64,000 bases of DNA from Pseudomonas typographi. GTDB lineage: Bacteria; Pseudomonadota; Gammaproteobacteria; Pseudomonadales; Pseudomonadaceae. The number at the start of each line of letters is the position of its first letter. Within the stretch, counting starts at the first letter, position 1. The stretch is taken from positions 149,272-213,271 of the forward strand of contig NZ_JAAOCA010000006.1 in the NCBI RefSeq assembly GCF_014694385.1, read 5' to 3'. Positions 55,712-64,000 of this stretch are shown piece after piece. The notes under the pieces are model-generated. The model did not search any database, was not told where the DNA came from, and was given only the letters and a program-made list of their open reading frames with translations. A program made the translations under genes and the position numbers.

Positions 55712-58700
55712 TCAGCCTCGTTGCAGTTGCAGCAGCACCTGCAACGGGTGGCGCAAGCTTTGCTGGGTGTAGCGCTTGGCCTGGCTGCGGCACGAGTAAC
55801 CGGTGGCCAGCGCTTCACCCTGCTGCTCGGCCGGGGCCGCCACTTGGCGCGCCCAAGATTGGTCGAAGATGGCCCGCGACGTGTGCTGGTTACGCGCTTC
55901 ATGCCCATAGGTGCCCGACATCCCGCAGCAGCCGGTGGCTTGGGTGGTCAACGCCAAGCCCACGCGGGCAAACAGGGTTTCCCATTGGCGCGTGCTGGCT
56001 GGCACGTTGGTTTTTTCCGTGCAGTGCGCCAGCAGGCGAAAGCGCCCGCCGCTGCCGCCCTGTTTCGCCGGCAAGGCGTCGAGCAGCCACTCCTGCGGCA
56101 ACTCGACCTTCGGCGCCTGGGCAATGCCCGGCACCTTCTGGTACTCCTGGCGGTATACCAGGGTCATGGCCGGGTCGAGCCCGACCAGGCGCACGCCGAA
56201 ACCGCTCAGGGCCTGCAATTGGCTGGCGTTGCGGATGGCCGCCTTGTTGAAAGCTTCCAAGAAGCCTTGCACGTGCAGCGGTTTGCCATTGGCGCTGAAC
56301 GGCGCCAGGAACACCTGGTACCCCAGGCGCGCGGCCAACTCGATGAACTGGCCCAGCAGCGGCGTTTCGAAATAGCGGGTGAAGGCATCCTGCACAATGA
56401 TCACGCTGCGCTCGCGCTGTTCGCTGCTCAGCCCGATCAACCGTTGGGCCGTGGCCGGCTGCACGTTCCAGCGCCGGATCACGGCCTGGAAGTCGAAGCG
56501 GCTGAGCAAAGGGCTATCGACCATGCCCAACTGGCGTGCAAACAGCTTCCGCACCCAGCCGGCGCTCATCAGGCCATTGTAAAGGCTGGGGAAGTACGCC
56601 AGGTACGGGAGGGTGAACTCCAGCGAGCCAACCAGGTAATCGCGTGCTGGGCGCAGGTACCGGCCGTGGTACAGCTCCAGAAAGCGCGAGCGGAATTCCG
56701 GCACGTTGACCTTGATCGGGCACTGCCCCGCGCAAGATTTACACGCCAGGCAACCGGCCATGGCGTCGTACACCTCGTGGGAGAAGTCTGCCTGGCCGCG
56801 GCGCTGTTCCCGGGTGTTGCGCACGCGCTGCGCCAGGTTCGAGAAAAAACCGGGGCGGCGGTGGGCCGGCGCCAATACGTCTACCCCGGCCTCGCCCTGC
56901 AAGCGTAACCATTCGCGCATCAACGAAGCGCGCCCCTTGGGCGAATGCTGGCGCTGGCGGGTGGCCTTCCACGACGGGCACATGGCGTCATTGGGGTCGA
57001 AGTTGTAGCAAGCGCCATTGCCATTGCAATGCACGGCCGTACCGTAGCTTTGCCACACCCGCTCGTCGACCTGGCGGTCGAGGTCGCCGCGCATCGTGAC
57101 CTCGTCGATTTTCAGCAATGGCTCGGCACTGGCCAGCGGGGTGCAGATTTTGCCGGGGTTAAGCTGGTTGTGCGGGTCGAATGCTGCCTTCAGCGCTTGC
57201 AGCGAGGGGTACAGCTCACCAAAAAACGCCGGCGCGTATTCCGAGCGCACGCCCTTGCCATGTTCGCCCCACAGCAGCCCGCCGTAGCGCTGGGTCAGCG
57301 CGGCCACCGCATCGGAAATCGGCCGCACCAACGCAGCTTGGGCCGGGTCTTTCATGTCCAGCGCCGGGCGCACGTGCAGCACGCCGGCGTCTACGTGGCC
57401 GAACATGCCATAGGCCAACCCGTGGCTATCGAGCAGCGCGCGAAAATCCGCAATGTAATCGGCCAGCCGCTCCGGCGGCACGGCCGTGTCTTCCACGAAC
57501 GGTTGCGGGCGTATTTCCCCTTCAACGTTGCCCAACAGCCCCACCGAGCGCTTGCGCATGGTGTACACGCGGTTCACGGCGTCTTGGCCCTCGGCCAAGG
57601 TGTGGCCTAGGCGCTCGACACTGGTATCGCGCTGCAGGTGCGCGACGAAGGCGGCCACCCGGGCGTCGACATCCTGTGGGTCGTCGCCGCTGAACTCCAC
57701 CAGGTTGATGCCCAATGTAGGGCGCTCGGCTTCGGCGGGGAAGTACTCGGCCACGCTGTGCCAGACGATGTCTTGCATCGCCAGCAACAGTACCTTGGAG
57801 TCGACCGTCTCGATGGACAGGGGTTTGTGTTCGATCAACGCGCGGGCGTCGCGCAGCGCATCCATGAAACCTGCGTAGCGGATATTGACCAGCACTGAGT
57901 ATTTCGGAATGGGCAGCACGTTCAGCCGCGCCTCGACCACGAAACCCAACGAGCCTTCGGCCCCGCACATCACGCTGTTGAGGTTGAAACGGCCTTGCTC
58001 ATCGCGCAGGTGCGCCAGATCGTAGCCGGTCAAGCAACGGTTAAGCTTGGGAAAGCGAGCGGCGATCAGCTCGGCCTGGGTATCCTGGATTTCCCGTGCC
58101 ACGCGGTACACGTGGCCCACGCGGTCATTACGCGCGCATTGGCGGTCGAGTTCGGCAGCGTCGAGCGGGCGGCTGTGCAACGCGCCCCCGCCGACCAACA
58201 CGCTGTGCAGGTCGAGCACATGGTCGCGGGTTTTGCCGTAGGTGCAACTGCCCTGGCCGCTGGCGTCGGTGTTGACCATGCCGCCGATGGTGGCGCGGTT
58301 GGAGGTGGACAGTTCCGGCGCGAAGAACAGCCCGTGGGGCTTGAGTGCGGCATTGAGCTGGTCCTTGACCACCCCGGCCTGCACCCGCACCCAGCGCCCT
58401 TGCACGTCGATTTCAAGGATGTTGTTCATGTGCCGCGACAGGTCGACCACGAGGCCGTCGGTCAGCGACTGGCCATTGGTGCCGGTGCCGCCACCGCGCG
58501 GCGCCAGCTTGATGGCGCTGAACGCCGGCTCACCCAGCAGCCGGGCGAGTAATTCGACGTCGCCGGCATCGCGCGGGAACACCGCCGCTTGTGGCAGGCG
58601 CTGGTAAATCGAGTTGTCGGTGGCCAGTACCGTGCGGCTGGCGTAATCGGTGCTGATGTCGCCGTTGAAGCCGGCGCTTTTGAGCGCGGCGAGAAAGTCA

Positions 58701-58744
58701 CGGTAGCTGGCCGCGGCGGCGGCCGGTTGCAATGCGGCGATCAT
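55712..58744 (-). CDS. ydiJ: FAD-linked D-2-hydroxyacid dehydrogenase, YdiJ type
   Basis: The 1010-residue protein fuses an FAD-binding PCMH domain with a C-terminal iron-sulphur part. The FAD domain has APRGGGTGTNGQSL and NRATIGGMVNTDASGQGSCTY. The [4Fe-4S] motif CLACKSCAGQCPIKV lies near residue 670, and cysteine-rich CCG segments close the chain (TGCCGMSGTYG). YdiJ of E. coli and pseudomonad homologues oxidise D-2-hydroxyglutarate or D-lactate. ATG 58744 is preferred over 58774. It is divergent from a LysR gene that may control it. Confidence 0.88.
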   Translation of the reverse strand: MIAALQPAAAAASYRDFLAALKSAGFNGDISTDYASRTVLATDNSIYQRLPQAAVFPRDAGDVELLARLLGEPAFSAIKLAPRGGGTGTNGQSLTDGLVVDLSRHMNNILEIDVQGRWVRVQAGVVKDQLNAALKPHGLFFAPELSTSNRATIGGMVNTDASGQGSCTYGKTRDHVLDLHSVLVGGGALHSRPLDAAELDRQCARNDRVGHVYRVAREIQDTQAELIAARFPKLNRCLTGYDLAHLRDEQGRFNLNSVMCGAEGSLGFVVEARLNVLPIPKYSVLVNIRYAGFMDALRDARALIEHKPLSIETVDSKVLLLAMQDIVWHSVAEYFPAEAERPTLGINLVEFSGDDPQDVDARVAAFVAHLQRDTSVERLGHTLAEGQDAVNRVYTMRKRSVGLLGNVEGEIRPQPFVEDTAVPPERLADYIADFRALLDSHGLAYGMFGHVDAGVLHVRPALDMKDPAQAALVRPISDAVAALTQRYGGLLWGEHGKGVRSEYAPAFFGELYPSLQALKAAFDPHNQLNPGKICTPLASAEPLLKIDEVTMRGDLDRQVDERVWQSYGTAVHCNGNGACYNFDPNDAMCPSWKATRQRQHSPKGRASLMREWLRLQGEAGVDVLAPAHRRPGFFSNLAQRVRNTREQRRGQADFSHEVYDAMAGCLACKSCAGQCPIKVNVPEFRSRFLELYHGRYLRPARDYLVGSLEFTLPYLAYFPSLYNGLMSAGWVRKLFARQLGMVDSPLLSRFDFQAVIRRWNVQPATAQRLIGLSSEQRERSVIIVQDAFTRYFETPLLGQFIELAARLGYQVFLAPFSANGKPLHVQGFLEAFNKAAIRNASQLQALSGFGVRLVGLDPAMTLVYRQEYQKVPGIAQAPKVELPQEWLLDALPAKQGGSGGRFRLLAHCTEKTNVPASTRQWETLFARVGLALTTQATGCCGMSGTYGHEARNQHTSRAIFDQSWARQVAAPAEQQGEALATGYSCRSQAKRYTQQSLRHPLQVLLQLQRG

Positions 58745-58895
58745 CGGTCGATGGCCTCTGTCAGCGTAAAACACACGGGCGCGCTTGCCATCAGGCGGTG
58801 GCTGCGGCAGCCTCTCTCATTCGATGTTGTCATGCTCGCGCGTTTACCCGGGCAAGACAAACGGAAAATAAGCCCATTACCCATGACTTCTCTGA

Positions 58896-59768
58896 ATGAA
58901 TTACCGCCGCCTAACGCCGTCGATGTCGTTGCTGCTGGCCTTCGAGGCAGCGGCCCGCCATGAAAGCTACACCCGCGCCGCGGAGGAACTGTCGCTCACC
59001 CAAAGCGCCGTGAGCCGGCAGGTACAAGCCTTGGAGCAAAGCCTGGGGCTGACGCTGTTTCGCCGCGCCGGGCGGCAGGTGCAACTCACCGACGTGGGCC
59101 GCCTGTACCAACGGGAAGTGGCCGAAGCGCTCGGGCAACTGCGCAGCGCCACCCTCCAGGCGCTGGCGTTCCAGTCTGGCGTGGGCACGTTGCGCCTGGC
59201 CACCTTGCCCACCTTCGGCTCGAAATGGCTGCTGCCGCGCCTGCATTTGTTCTACCGCGCCCACCCGGGCATGTTGGTGCACATCCATTCGCGCATCGAG
59301 CCAATCGACTTTGCCACCAGCGAAATCGATGCCGCCATCGGCGTGGGCGTGGGCGAACTGCCAGGGCTTACCTGCCACCGGCTGCAGGCAGAAGAGCTGG
59401 TGGTGATCCACACCCCCGATCGGCCGGAACTGACCCCAGGCCAAATCGCCGAACACTTGCTGCTGAACGTGGCGAACAACCCGCAGGCCTGGCCGGAATG
59501 GTTCAGCCACCACGGCCTGCCGCACCGGGCGATGCACCTGGGCCCAAGTTTCGAACTCACCTCGCACTTGGTCCAGGCAGTGCGCGCAGGTATCGGCATC
59601 GGCTTGGTGCCCCGCGTGCTGGTAGAGGAGGAACTGACCAGCGGCGAATTGCGCTGCAGCGGCCAGCCGTTTGCCAGCCGGCGCAGCTATTACTTGCTGT
59701 ACCCGCCGCGTAACGAGGCGTTGCCGTCGTTGCGGGCGTTCAGGGGGTGGTTGTTGGGGCAGATTTGA
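58896..59768 (+). CDS. LysR-family transcriptional regulator
   Basis: The 290-residue protein has an N-terminal winged helix, SLLLAFEAAARHESYTRAAE followed by ELSLTQSAVSRQVQALEQSL (about residues 10-50), and a GcvA-like effector domain. Being divergent from ydiJ (151 bp gap), it is the likely regulator of that gene. No clear ribosome-binding site precedes the ATG. The inducer, perhaps the hydroxyacid substrate, is inferred only. Confidence 0.88.
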   Translation: MNYRRLTPSMSLLLAFEAAARHESYTRAAEELSLTQSAVSRQVQALEQSLGLTLFRRAGRQVQLTDVGRLYQREVAEALGQLRSATLQALAFQSGVGTLRLATLPTFGSKWLLPRLHLFYRAHPGMLVHIHSRIEPIDFATSEIDAAIGVGVGELPGLTCHRLQAEELVVIHTPDRPELTPGQIAEHLLLNVANNPQAWPEWFSHHGLPHRAMHLGPSFELTSHLVQAVRAGIGIGLVPRVLVEEELTSGELRCSGQPFASRRSYYLLYPPRNEALPSLRAFRGWLLGQI

Positions 59769-60142
59769 GCCGTGTCGGCGCGCGTGGCACGCGTGCATCT
59801 GTTTCGCTGGGAGGGAAATCCTTGAGGTTGCGCGATACCAGAAGGTGCACCGTGAACGCGTGCAGTTGCCCAGGTGGTGGCGCCTGGCAATTTAGCTATC
59901 GGTATGGAACAAGGCCTTTACCATCCAGAGCGCATCGCCTCCTGAGAAGCTGCACCGTCGACCGCGCGCTGGCGCCACAGGCCAAATACCCTGCCAGCGG
60001 CGTGCTATTGGCCGGTGTTTCACGATGTACTCGCCAACGCCCCCTGCATCAGCGCCGCGCGCTTGTCATGACCGAGAATCGCTGACAGTTGCGCAAGTGC
60101 CATGGCGGCGCCCACCGATAATACGACGTTATATATCGTCCG
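59769..60142. other. Gap between the LysR and MFS genes, possible gene remnant
   Basis: About 374 bp without a full gene. On the minus strand 60020-60103 codes 27 residues beginning MALAQLSAILGHDKRAALMQ, which looks like the first helices of an ArsR-type regulator before an early stop. An imperfect inverted repeat with GACG/CGTC ends lies at 60124-60139. Nothing else is recognised. Confidence 0.4.
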
Positions 60143-61360
60143 CTAACGCTTGCCATCGGTCGATGGCAGCAACACCGTCAACATCCCTAGCAGCGGCATG
60201 AACGAGCATAGTTTGTAGACGAACTCGATACCATGGATATCGGCCAGTTCGCCAAGGGACGCCGCAGCGATGCCGCTGAAACCAAACATCAGACCGAAGA
60301 ACACCCCGGCAATCATCCCCACATTGCCCGGCACCAATTCCTGGGCGTATACCACGATGGCGGAAAACGCCGAGGCCAGGATAAAGCCGATGATCACGCT
60401 GAGCACGCTGGTCCAGAACAGGTCGACGTAGGGCATGGCCAGGGTAAACGGTGCCGCGCCCAGGATCGAGAACCAGATCACCGCCTTACGCCCGATGCGG
60501 TCGCCGATCGGCCCGCCGAAAAAGGTGCCGGCAGCCACCGCACCGAGGAACAGAAACAGGTGCAATTGCGAACTGGCCACCGAGAGGTCGAAGCGTTCGA
60601 TCAGGTAGAAGGTGAAGTAGCTGGTGATGCTGGCCATGTAGATGTATTTGGAGAACACCAGCAGCGCCAGCACCACCAGCGCGAACTTGACCCGGGCGGG
60701 GCTGAGGCCGTGGGTGCTGCGGCTGGTTTTCTTACCCTTGGAGGCATTCAGGTGGTTCCGATACCAGCGGCTCAGCCGGTATTGCACGCCAATGGCGAAC
60801 ACCGCAAACAGGCCGAACCAGGCCACATAGGTTTGCCCAAAGGGGATGATAATGGCCGCTGCCAACAGCGGGCCAATCGCGGTGCCAGCGTTGCCGCCCA
60901 CCTGGAAGGTCGACTGCGCCAGGCCGAAGCGCCCGCCGGAGGCCAGGCGTGCCACCCGGGAGGTTTCCGGGTGGAAGGTAGACGAACCGATGCCGATCAG
61001 TGCAGACGCCATGAGGATGGTCGGGAAGCTGGTGACGAACGCCAGCAGTACGATACCCACCAGGGTGCACACCATGCCGGCCGGTAATAGAAAGGGTTTG
61101 GGGTGGCGGTCCGTGTAAAAACCGATCCATGGCTGCAGCAGCGAGGCGGTGACCTGAAACGTCAAGGTGATCAGCCCGACCTCGGCAAAGGTGAGCCCGT
61201 AGTTCTCTTTGAGCATTGGGTAAATCGAGGGCAGCACCGACTGGATCAGGTCGTTGATCAGGTGGGCCAGCGCACACGAGGCAACGATGCTCATTACCAG
61301 GGGGTTGGATACTGAGGGCGCAGCGGGGGCCGCCTGGCTGGAGGCGTTGGTCATGGCCAT
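60143..61360 (-). CDS. MFS exporter, fosmidomycin-resistance (Fsr) type
   Basis: The 405-residue inner-membrane protein has 12 hydrophobic helices and the Fsr pattern: CALAHLINDLIQSVLPSIYP in helix 1, WIGFYTDRHPKPFLLPAGMV in the loop after helix 2, and GIGSSTFHPETSRVARLASG in helix 4. Fsr exports fosmidomycin and perhaps natural metabolites. ATG 61360 (AGGTA about 10 bases upstream) is chosen over 61405 and 61354. The chemoreceptor gene lies upstream on the same strand, 93 bp away. Confidence 0.85.
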   Translation of the reverse strand: MAMTNASSQAAPAAPSVSNPLVMSIVASCALAHLINDLIQSVLPSIYPMLKENYGLTFAEVGLITLTFQVTASLLQPWIGFYTDRHPKPFLLPAGMVCTLVGIVLLAFVTSFPTILMASALIGIGSSTFHPETSRVARLASGGRFGLAQSTFQVGGNAGTAIGPLLAAAIIIPFGQTYVAWFGLFAVFAIGVQYRLSRWYRNHLNASKGKKTSRSTHGLSPARVKFALVVLALLVFSKYIYMASITSYFTFYLIERFDLSVASSQLHLFLFLGAVAAGTFFGGPIGDRIGRKAVIWFSILGAAPFTLAMPYVDLFWTSVLSVIIGFILASAFSAIVVYAQELVPGNVGMIAGVFFGLMFGFSGIAAASLGELADIHGIEFVYKLCSFMPLLGMLTVLLPSTDGKR

Positions 61361-61453
61361 ATCACGAGTACCTGAGAAGAATGACGCACTGTTCAGGTGC
61401 GCCACTGTGCCATTTTGTCGCGCCCCGCGCCACGCAAAGTTACAAAATGTTTC

Positions 61454-63511
61454 TCAAGCCAACTGGAATCGCGCAGTGTTGCCGCTCAGGGCCTGGCTGC
61501 CTTCGCTGAGTTTATCGGCCGCACCGTTCACCGCCCGCGCACCGTCGAGCAAGCGCAGCGCCGCCTGGTCGATTTGCTGAATGTTCGCGCTCACTTCATC
61601 GGCCGTGGCCGCTTGCTGCTCCACCGCCGTAGCGATCATGGCCAGGTTGTCGGTCACAGCCTGCACCGCACCGGCGATCTTGCCCAGGCTTTCGCCCAGG
61701 CCGGTCACGGCCGAGGCGTCTTGCTGCGCCTGCACGCAGGCGGCCTCCATTAGCTCTACCGCCTGCTGTACCGTTGCCCGCAGGCTGTCCACAGTGCTGG
61801 CAATTTGTGCGGTGGACGCCTGGGTACGTTGCGACAAGCTGCGCACTTCGTCGGCCACCACGGCGAACCCGCGGCCCTGCTCACCGGCGCGGGCGGCCTC
61901 GATGGCCGCATTGAGCGCCAGCAAGTTGGTTTGCCCGGCGATGCCGCCGATGACGTCAACCACCGATTGGATCTGCTGGCCCTGCTCGCTGACCCGGCCC
62001 AAGGCTTGGGCGGTGTCGGCCAGCCGCTGGTTCAATTGCCGGATGCTGCTAGTAGTGCGCTGGCTGTCACGGCTGCTGTCCATCGCGATCTGCCGCGTTT
62101 GCTGGGCGCTGCCAGCGGCCAACTCGCAGCTTTGCGCGACCCCTTGCGCGGTGGCTGCCAGTTGCGTGGCCGCGGTAGCGATTTGGCTGATTTGCTGTTG
62201 TTGCAGCTCGACTTCCATCAAGGTGCCCGCCGATTGCGTGTTGAGCATTTGCACGGCCGAGCCGAGTTGCACGGTTTCCCGGTCTACGCTGCTCAGGCTG
62301 CCGCGCAGTTGCACCACTGCCGTGTTCAGCGCGGTGCTGATCGTTGCCAATTCATCGCGCCCGCTGACCACGACTTGCACGCACAGGTTGCCGTCGCGCA
62401 GCGACTCGGCCAACGTGGTAATACCGTTGGCATTTCGCCGGATGGACGCCTGCAGGCACATGAACAGGTACAGCGCCGCCAACAGCAATACCGCGAAGGC
62501 CGCCGCCACCGGCACGAATTGGGCGATAGCTTGGTCGTGGTAATAACCCAGGCGTTGCTCCAACGATGCCAGCGACTGCTGGCGCAAAGTGGCCATGTCC
62601 GCCATCAGGCCGTCCAGGCTCGCCTCGAAATCGGCTGCCGAGAGCGATACGCTGCCGCCGAAGAGGTTATCGTCCAGCCGTTTGAGCTCAACATCCAAGT
62701 GCTGCAGGCTTTTAGTGTATTGCTGGGCCCAGCCCTGCATGCTGTCGGGCAAGCGCGCCTTGAGCACCTCAGCGCTCTTGACCAATTGTTCGCGGGCATC
62801 GCCGATGCGGCCGCGCAGGTCACGCATCTGCAAGCGGCTTTGCAGGCTGAACTGCCCCGCGACCACCGAGGCTTCGCCCACACTGGCCAGGCGCCCGATA
62901 CGCTCGACCGCATCGGGAATCTGTTCAGTGCTCATCTGCATCAGCAGGTAGGTTTCCATCCACGGGTCGAGGATCAGCCCGCTGTCCATGGCGAGTTGCT
63001 CGCGTAACAACTGTAGCGACGCGACCGCGGCGGTGAATTTTTCATAGCCATCGGGCCACCAGCCCAGTGTGTGCAGGCCGTCTTGGTCCAAACCTTTGCT
63101 GGCCTGCTGAAACGCCTGGTAACGCTTGGTCGCATCTTCGCTGGCATGGCTCGCCTTGAGTTCGGCGCCCAATTGCTCCACGGCCCGGGCCAGTAACGGC
63201 GCGCCGGCCTGCAGTGCGGCGATGGCTTGGCGGGCAGCGGGGGTGGGCTCGCGCAGAATATCCACCGCCTTCCAGCGGGCCGCCCGATTGCGCTGGGCGA
63301 CCAAGAGGTTATCCACCTGTTCCAAGGCCAACAGTTGGCGAACGCCGGTGCGCTCGCCCGAGATCACCTGCAGGCGTTGCTGGTAGTCGCGCCCCAGCAG
63401 CAGCAAGCTGGCGGCCAGCGGTAACATGAACAACAGAAACAACAGCTGGAACTTACGCGCAAAGCTAAAACGGCTGAGCAGCCGAATTCCGGGGGATAAA
63501 AGCGATTGCAT
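61454..63511 (-). CDS. Methyl-accepting chemotaxis protein
   Basis: The 685-residue receptor has a first membrane helix near residues 25-42 and a long periplasmic helical sensor (about 43-335). A second helix follows (about 337-357, [20 protein letters not shown]), then a HAMP domain and a cytoplasmic signalling hairpin with the tip segment [20 protein letters not shown]. The sensor resembles nitrate/nitrite- or four-helix-type domains but has no clear ligand motif. There is no C-terminal NWETF pentapeptide for CheR binding. Confidence 0.92.
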   Translation of the reverse strand: MQSLLSPGIRLLSRFSFARKFQLLFLLFMLPLAASLLLLGRDYQQRLQVISGERTGVRQLLALEQVDNLLVAQRNRAARWKAVDILREPTPAARQAIAALQAGAPLLARAVEQLGAELKASHASEDATKRYQAFQQASKGLDQDGLHTLGWWPDGYEKFTAAVASLQLLREQLAMDSGLILDPWMETYLLMQMSTEQIPDAVERIGRLASVGEASVVAGQFSLQSRLQMRDLRGRIGDAREQLVKSAEVLKARLPDSMQGWAQQYTKSLQHLDVELKRLDDNLFGGSVSLSAADFEASLDGLMADMATLRQQSLASLEQRLGYYHDQAIAQFVPVAAAFAVLLLAALYLFMCLQASIRRNANGITTLAESLRDGNLCVQVVVSGRDELATISTALNTAVVQLRGSLSSVDRETVQLGSAVQMLNTQSAGTLMEVELQQQQISQIATAATQLAATAQGVAQSCELAAGSAQQTRQIAMDSSRDSQRTTSSIRQLNQRLADTAQALGRVSEQGQQIQSVVDVIGGIAGQTNLLALNAAIEAARAGEQGRGFAVVADEVRSLSQRTQASTAQIASTVDSLRATVQQAVELMEAACVQAQQDASAVTGLGESLGKIAGAVQAVTDNLAMIATAVEQQAATADEVSANIQQIDQAALRLLDGARAVNGAADKLSEGSQALSGNTARFQLA

Positions 63512-63730
63512 AGTGCCAACTTCTCCACGAGCCTGGCCATGCCGCCATTACAGCGGTATGGCAAATTGGAATCACTGCAAGAAGTGAACCGTTTGACGGG
63601 TTATCGGCGAAGCCGGCCAGGGCTTAAGCGCGTTCAGTTAGTGCGCTGCTGAACGGTGGTGCGCGGATTCAGTGCATAACGCTGACCAAACGGTCAACTA
63701 AAACAAACACGGCATAGGGTTTTCAAGGGT

Positions 63731-63747
63731 TGGCCCGGAAACTGCTT
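63731..63747 (+). promoter_or_regulatory. Possible sigma-54 promoter of the NCS2 permease gene
   Basis: TGGCCCG-GAAA-CTGCTT has the invariant GG (63732-63733) and GC (63744-63745) with the required 10-base spacing of -24/-12 promoters. It lies about 98 bp before the permease ATG. Sigma-54 control would fit nitrogen-regulated purine uptake. Confidence 0.45.
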
Positions 63748-63844
63748 CGGCAGCGCCAGCTGAAAAGCTGACCATAAAGTTCACTTCCAACCACGCACAT
63801 TATCGATTGGCCAGGCGCCCTGCCGGCCACCACCGGGGACCGAC

Positions 63845-64000
63845 ATGCTGGAAACCTTGTTCAAGCTCAAAGCGCACAACACCTCTGTGCGCACCGAAAT
63901 CCTCGCGGGGGCCACCACCTTCCTCGCCATGGCCTATATCCTGTTCGTCAACCCGAGCATCCTCGGCGCCACCGGCATGGACAAAGGCGCCGTGTTCGTC
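63845..64000 (+). CDS. NCS2 purine permease (guanine/hypoxanthine type), N-terminal part
   Basis: The frame is open to the window end (52 codons seen). The start MLETLFKLKAHNTSVRTEIL and GATTFLAMAYILFVNPSIL are typical of the AzgA/PbuG/GhxP branch of NCS2 permeases, which take up guanine, hypoxanthine or adenine with protons. CGGGGA provides a ribosome-binding site 6 bases upstream. Most of the protein is outside the window, so the substrate cannot be narrowed. Confidence 0.85.
   Translation, partial: MLETLFKLKAHNTSVRTEILAGATTFLAMAYILFVNPSILGATGMDKGAVFV

Noticed and set aside
54815..56908. 697-codon plus-strand frame over the cupin and ydiJ genes
   Set aside because: It runs antisense to two genes with clear motifs and has no recognisable domain.
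58883..58963. Short ORF MTSLNELPPPN overlapping the LysR start
   Set aside because: Wrong frame for the winged-helix domain; it continues as a chance frame within the LysR gene.

Overview
The window looks like a chromosomal segment of a Pseudomonas, most like the P. putida group. It is GC-rich throughout. The gene order (rsmC, a Mn-exporter gene, SRAP, mqo, a PA4642-family gene, hpt, upp, uraA, hemH, a light cassette, pagL, murI, moeB, prmC, prfA, hemA, a TPR lipoprotein, lolB, ispE, tRNA-Gln, prs, rplY, pth, ychF) matches my memory of P. putida synteny; I could not run a search to confirm this.

Layout. (1) 1-12387: housekeeping genes. The 3' end of rsmC is followed by a yybP-ykoY-type manganese riboswitch ahead of a TMEM165/GDT1 exporter. 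Then come an SRAP-family protein with altered active-site residues, two tiny proteins, an acyltransferase, a YajG-like lipoprotein, malate:quinone oxidoreductase, purine and pyrimidine salvage (hpt, upp, uraA), ferrochelatase and a TIGR01777 epimerase. (2) 12499-17015: a probable light/photodamage cassette with a renalase-like FAD protein, a DUF523-DUF1722 protein, a MerR-type LitR-like regulator without B12-binding motifs, and DNA photolyase. Paired TGTACA-type operators lie before its first two genes. (3) 17044-29381: pagL, murI, moeB, prmC, prfA and hemA on the minus strand; the TPR lipoprotein, lolB, ispE, tRNA-Gln, prs, rplY, pth and ychF on the plus strand.

(4) 29786-43025 is the most unusual part: an accessory gene cluster of about 13 kb. 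It holds a type III glutamine-synthetase-like ligase, an aldo/keto reductase, a Rieske oxygenase without a partner reductase, a polar amino-acid-type ABC transporter split over the cluster, an SDR, a KstD/fumarate-reductase-like flavoprotein, a helical protein paired with a DUF3830 cyclophilin-like protein, a TetR regulator, a MetX-like alpha/beta hydrolase and a luciferase-like monooxygenase. Five copies of an inverted repeat, TTAATC-N4-GATTAA and close variants, lie 54-111 bp before the first gene of each of five transcription units in the cluster, with none recognised elsewhere in the window. They are probably the operators of the TetR protein, which would make the cluster one regulon. The pathway appears to import and break down a nitrogen-containing small molecule. 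I cannot name the substrate. The helical protein plus DUF3830 pair resembles a cucumopine (opine) synthase split into two genes, which would be new if confirmed.

(5) 43226-64000: rmuC and a translationally coupled recC-recB-recD set on the minus strand, an EamA transporter, a Tat-exported cupin, a YdiJ-type D-2-hydroxyacid dehydrogenase divergent from a LysR regulator, an Fsr-like MFS exporter, a chemoreceptor, and the start of an NCS2 purine permease with a possible sigma-54 promoter. No insertion sequences, CRISPR arrays, rRNA genes or prophage genes were seen.
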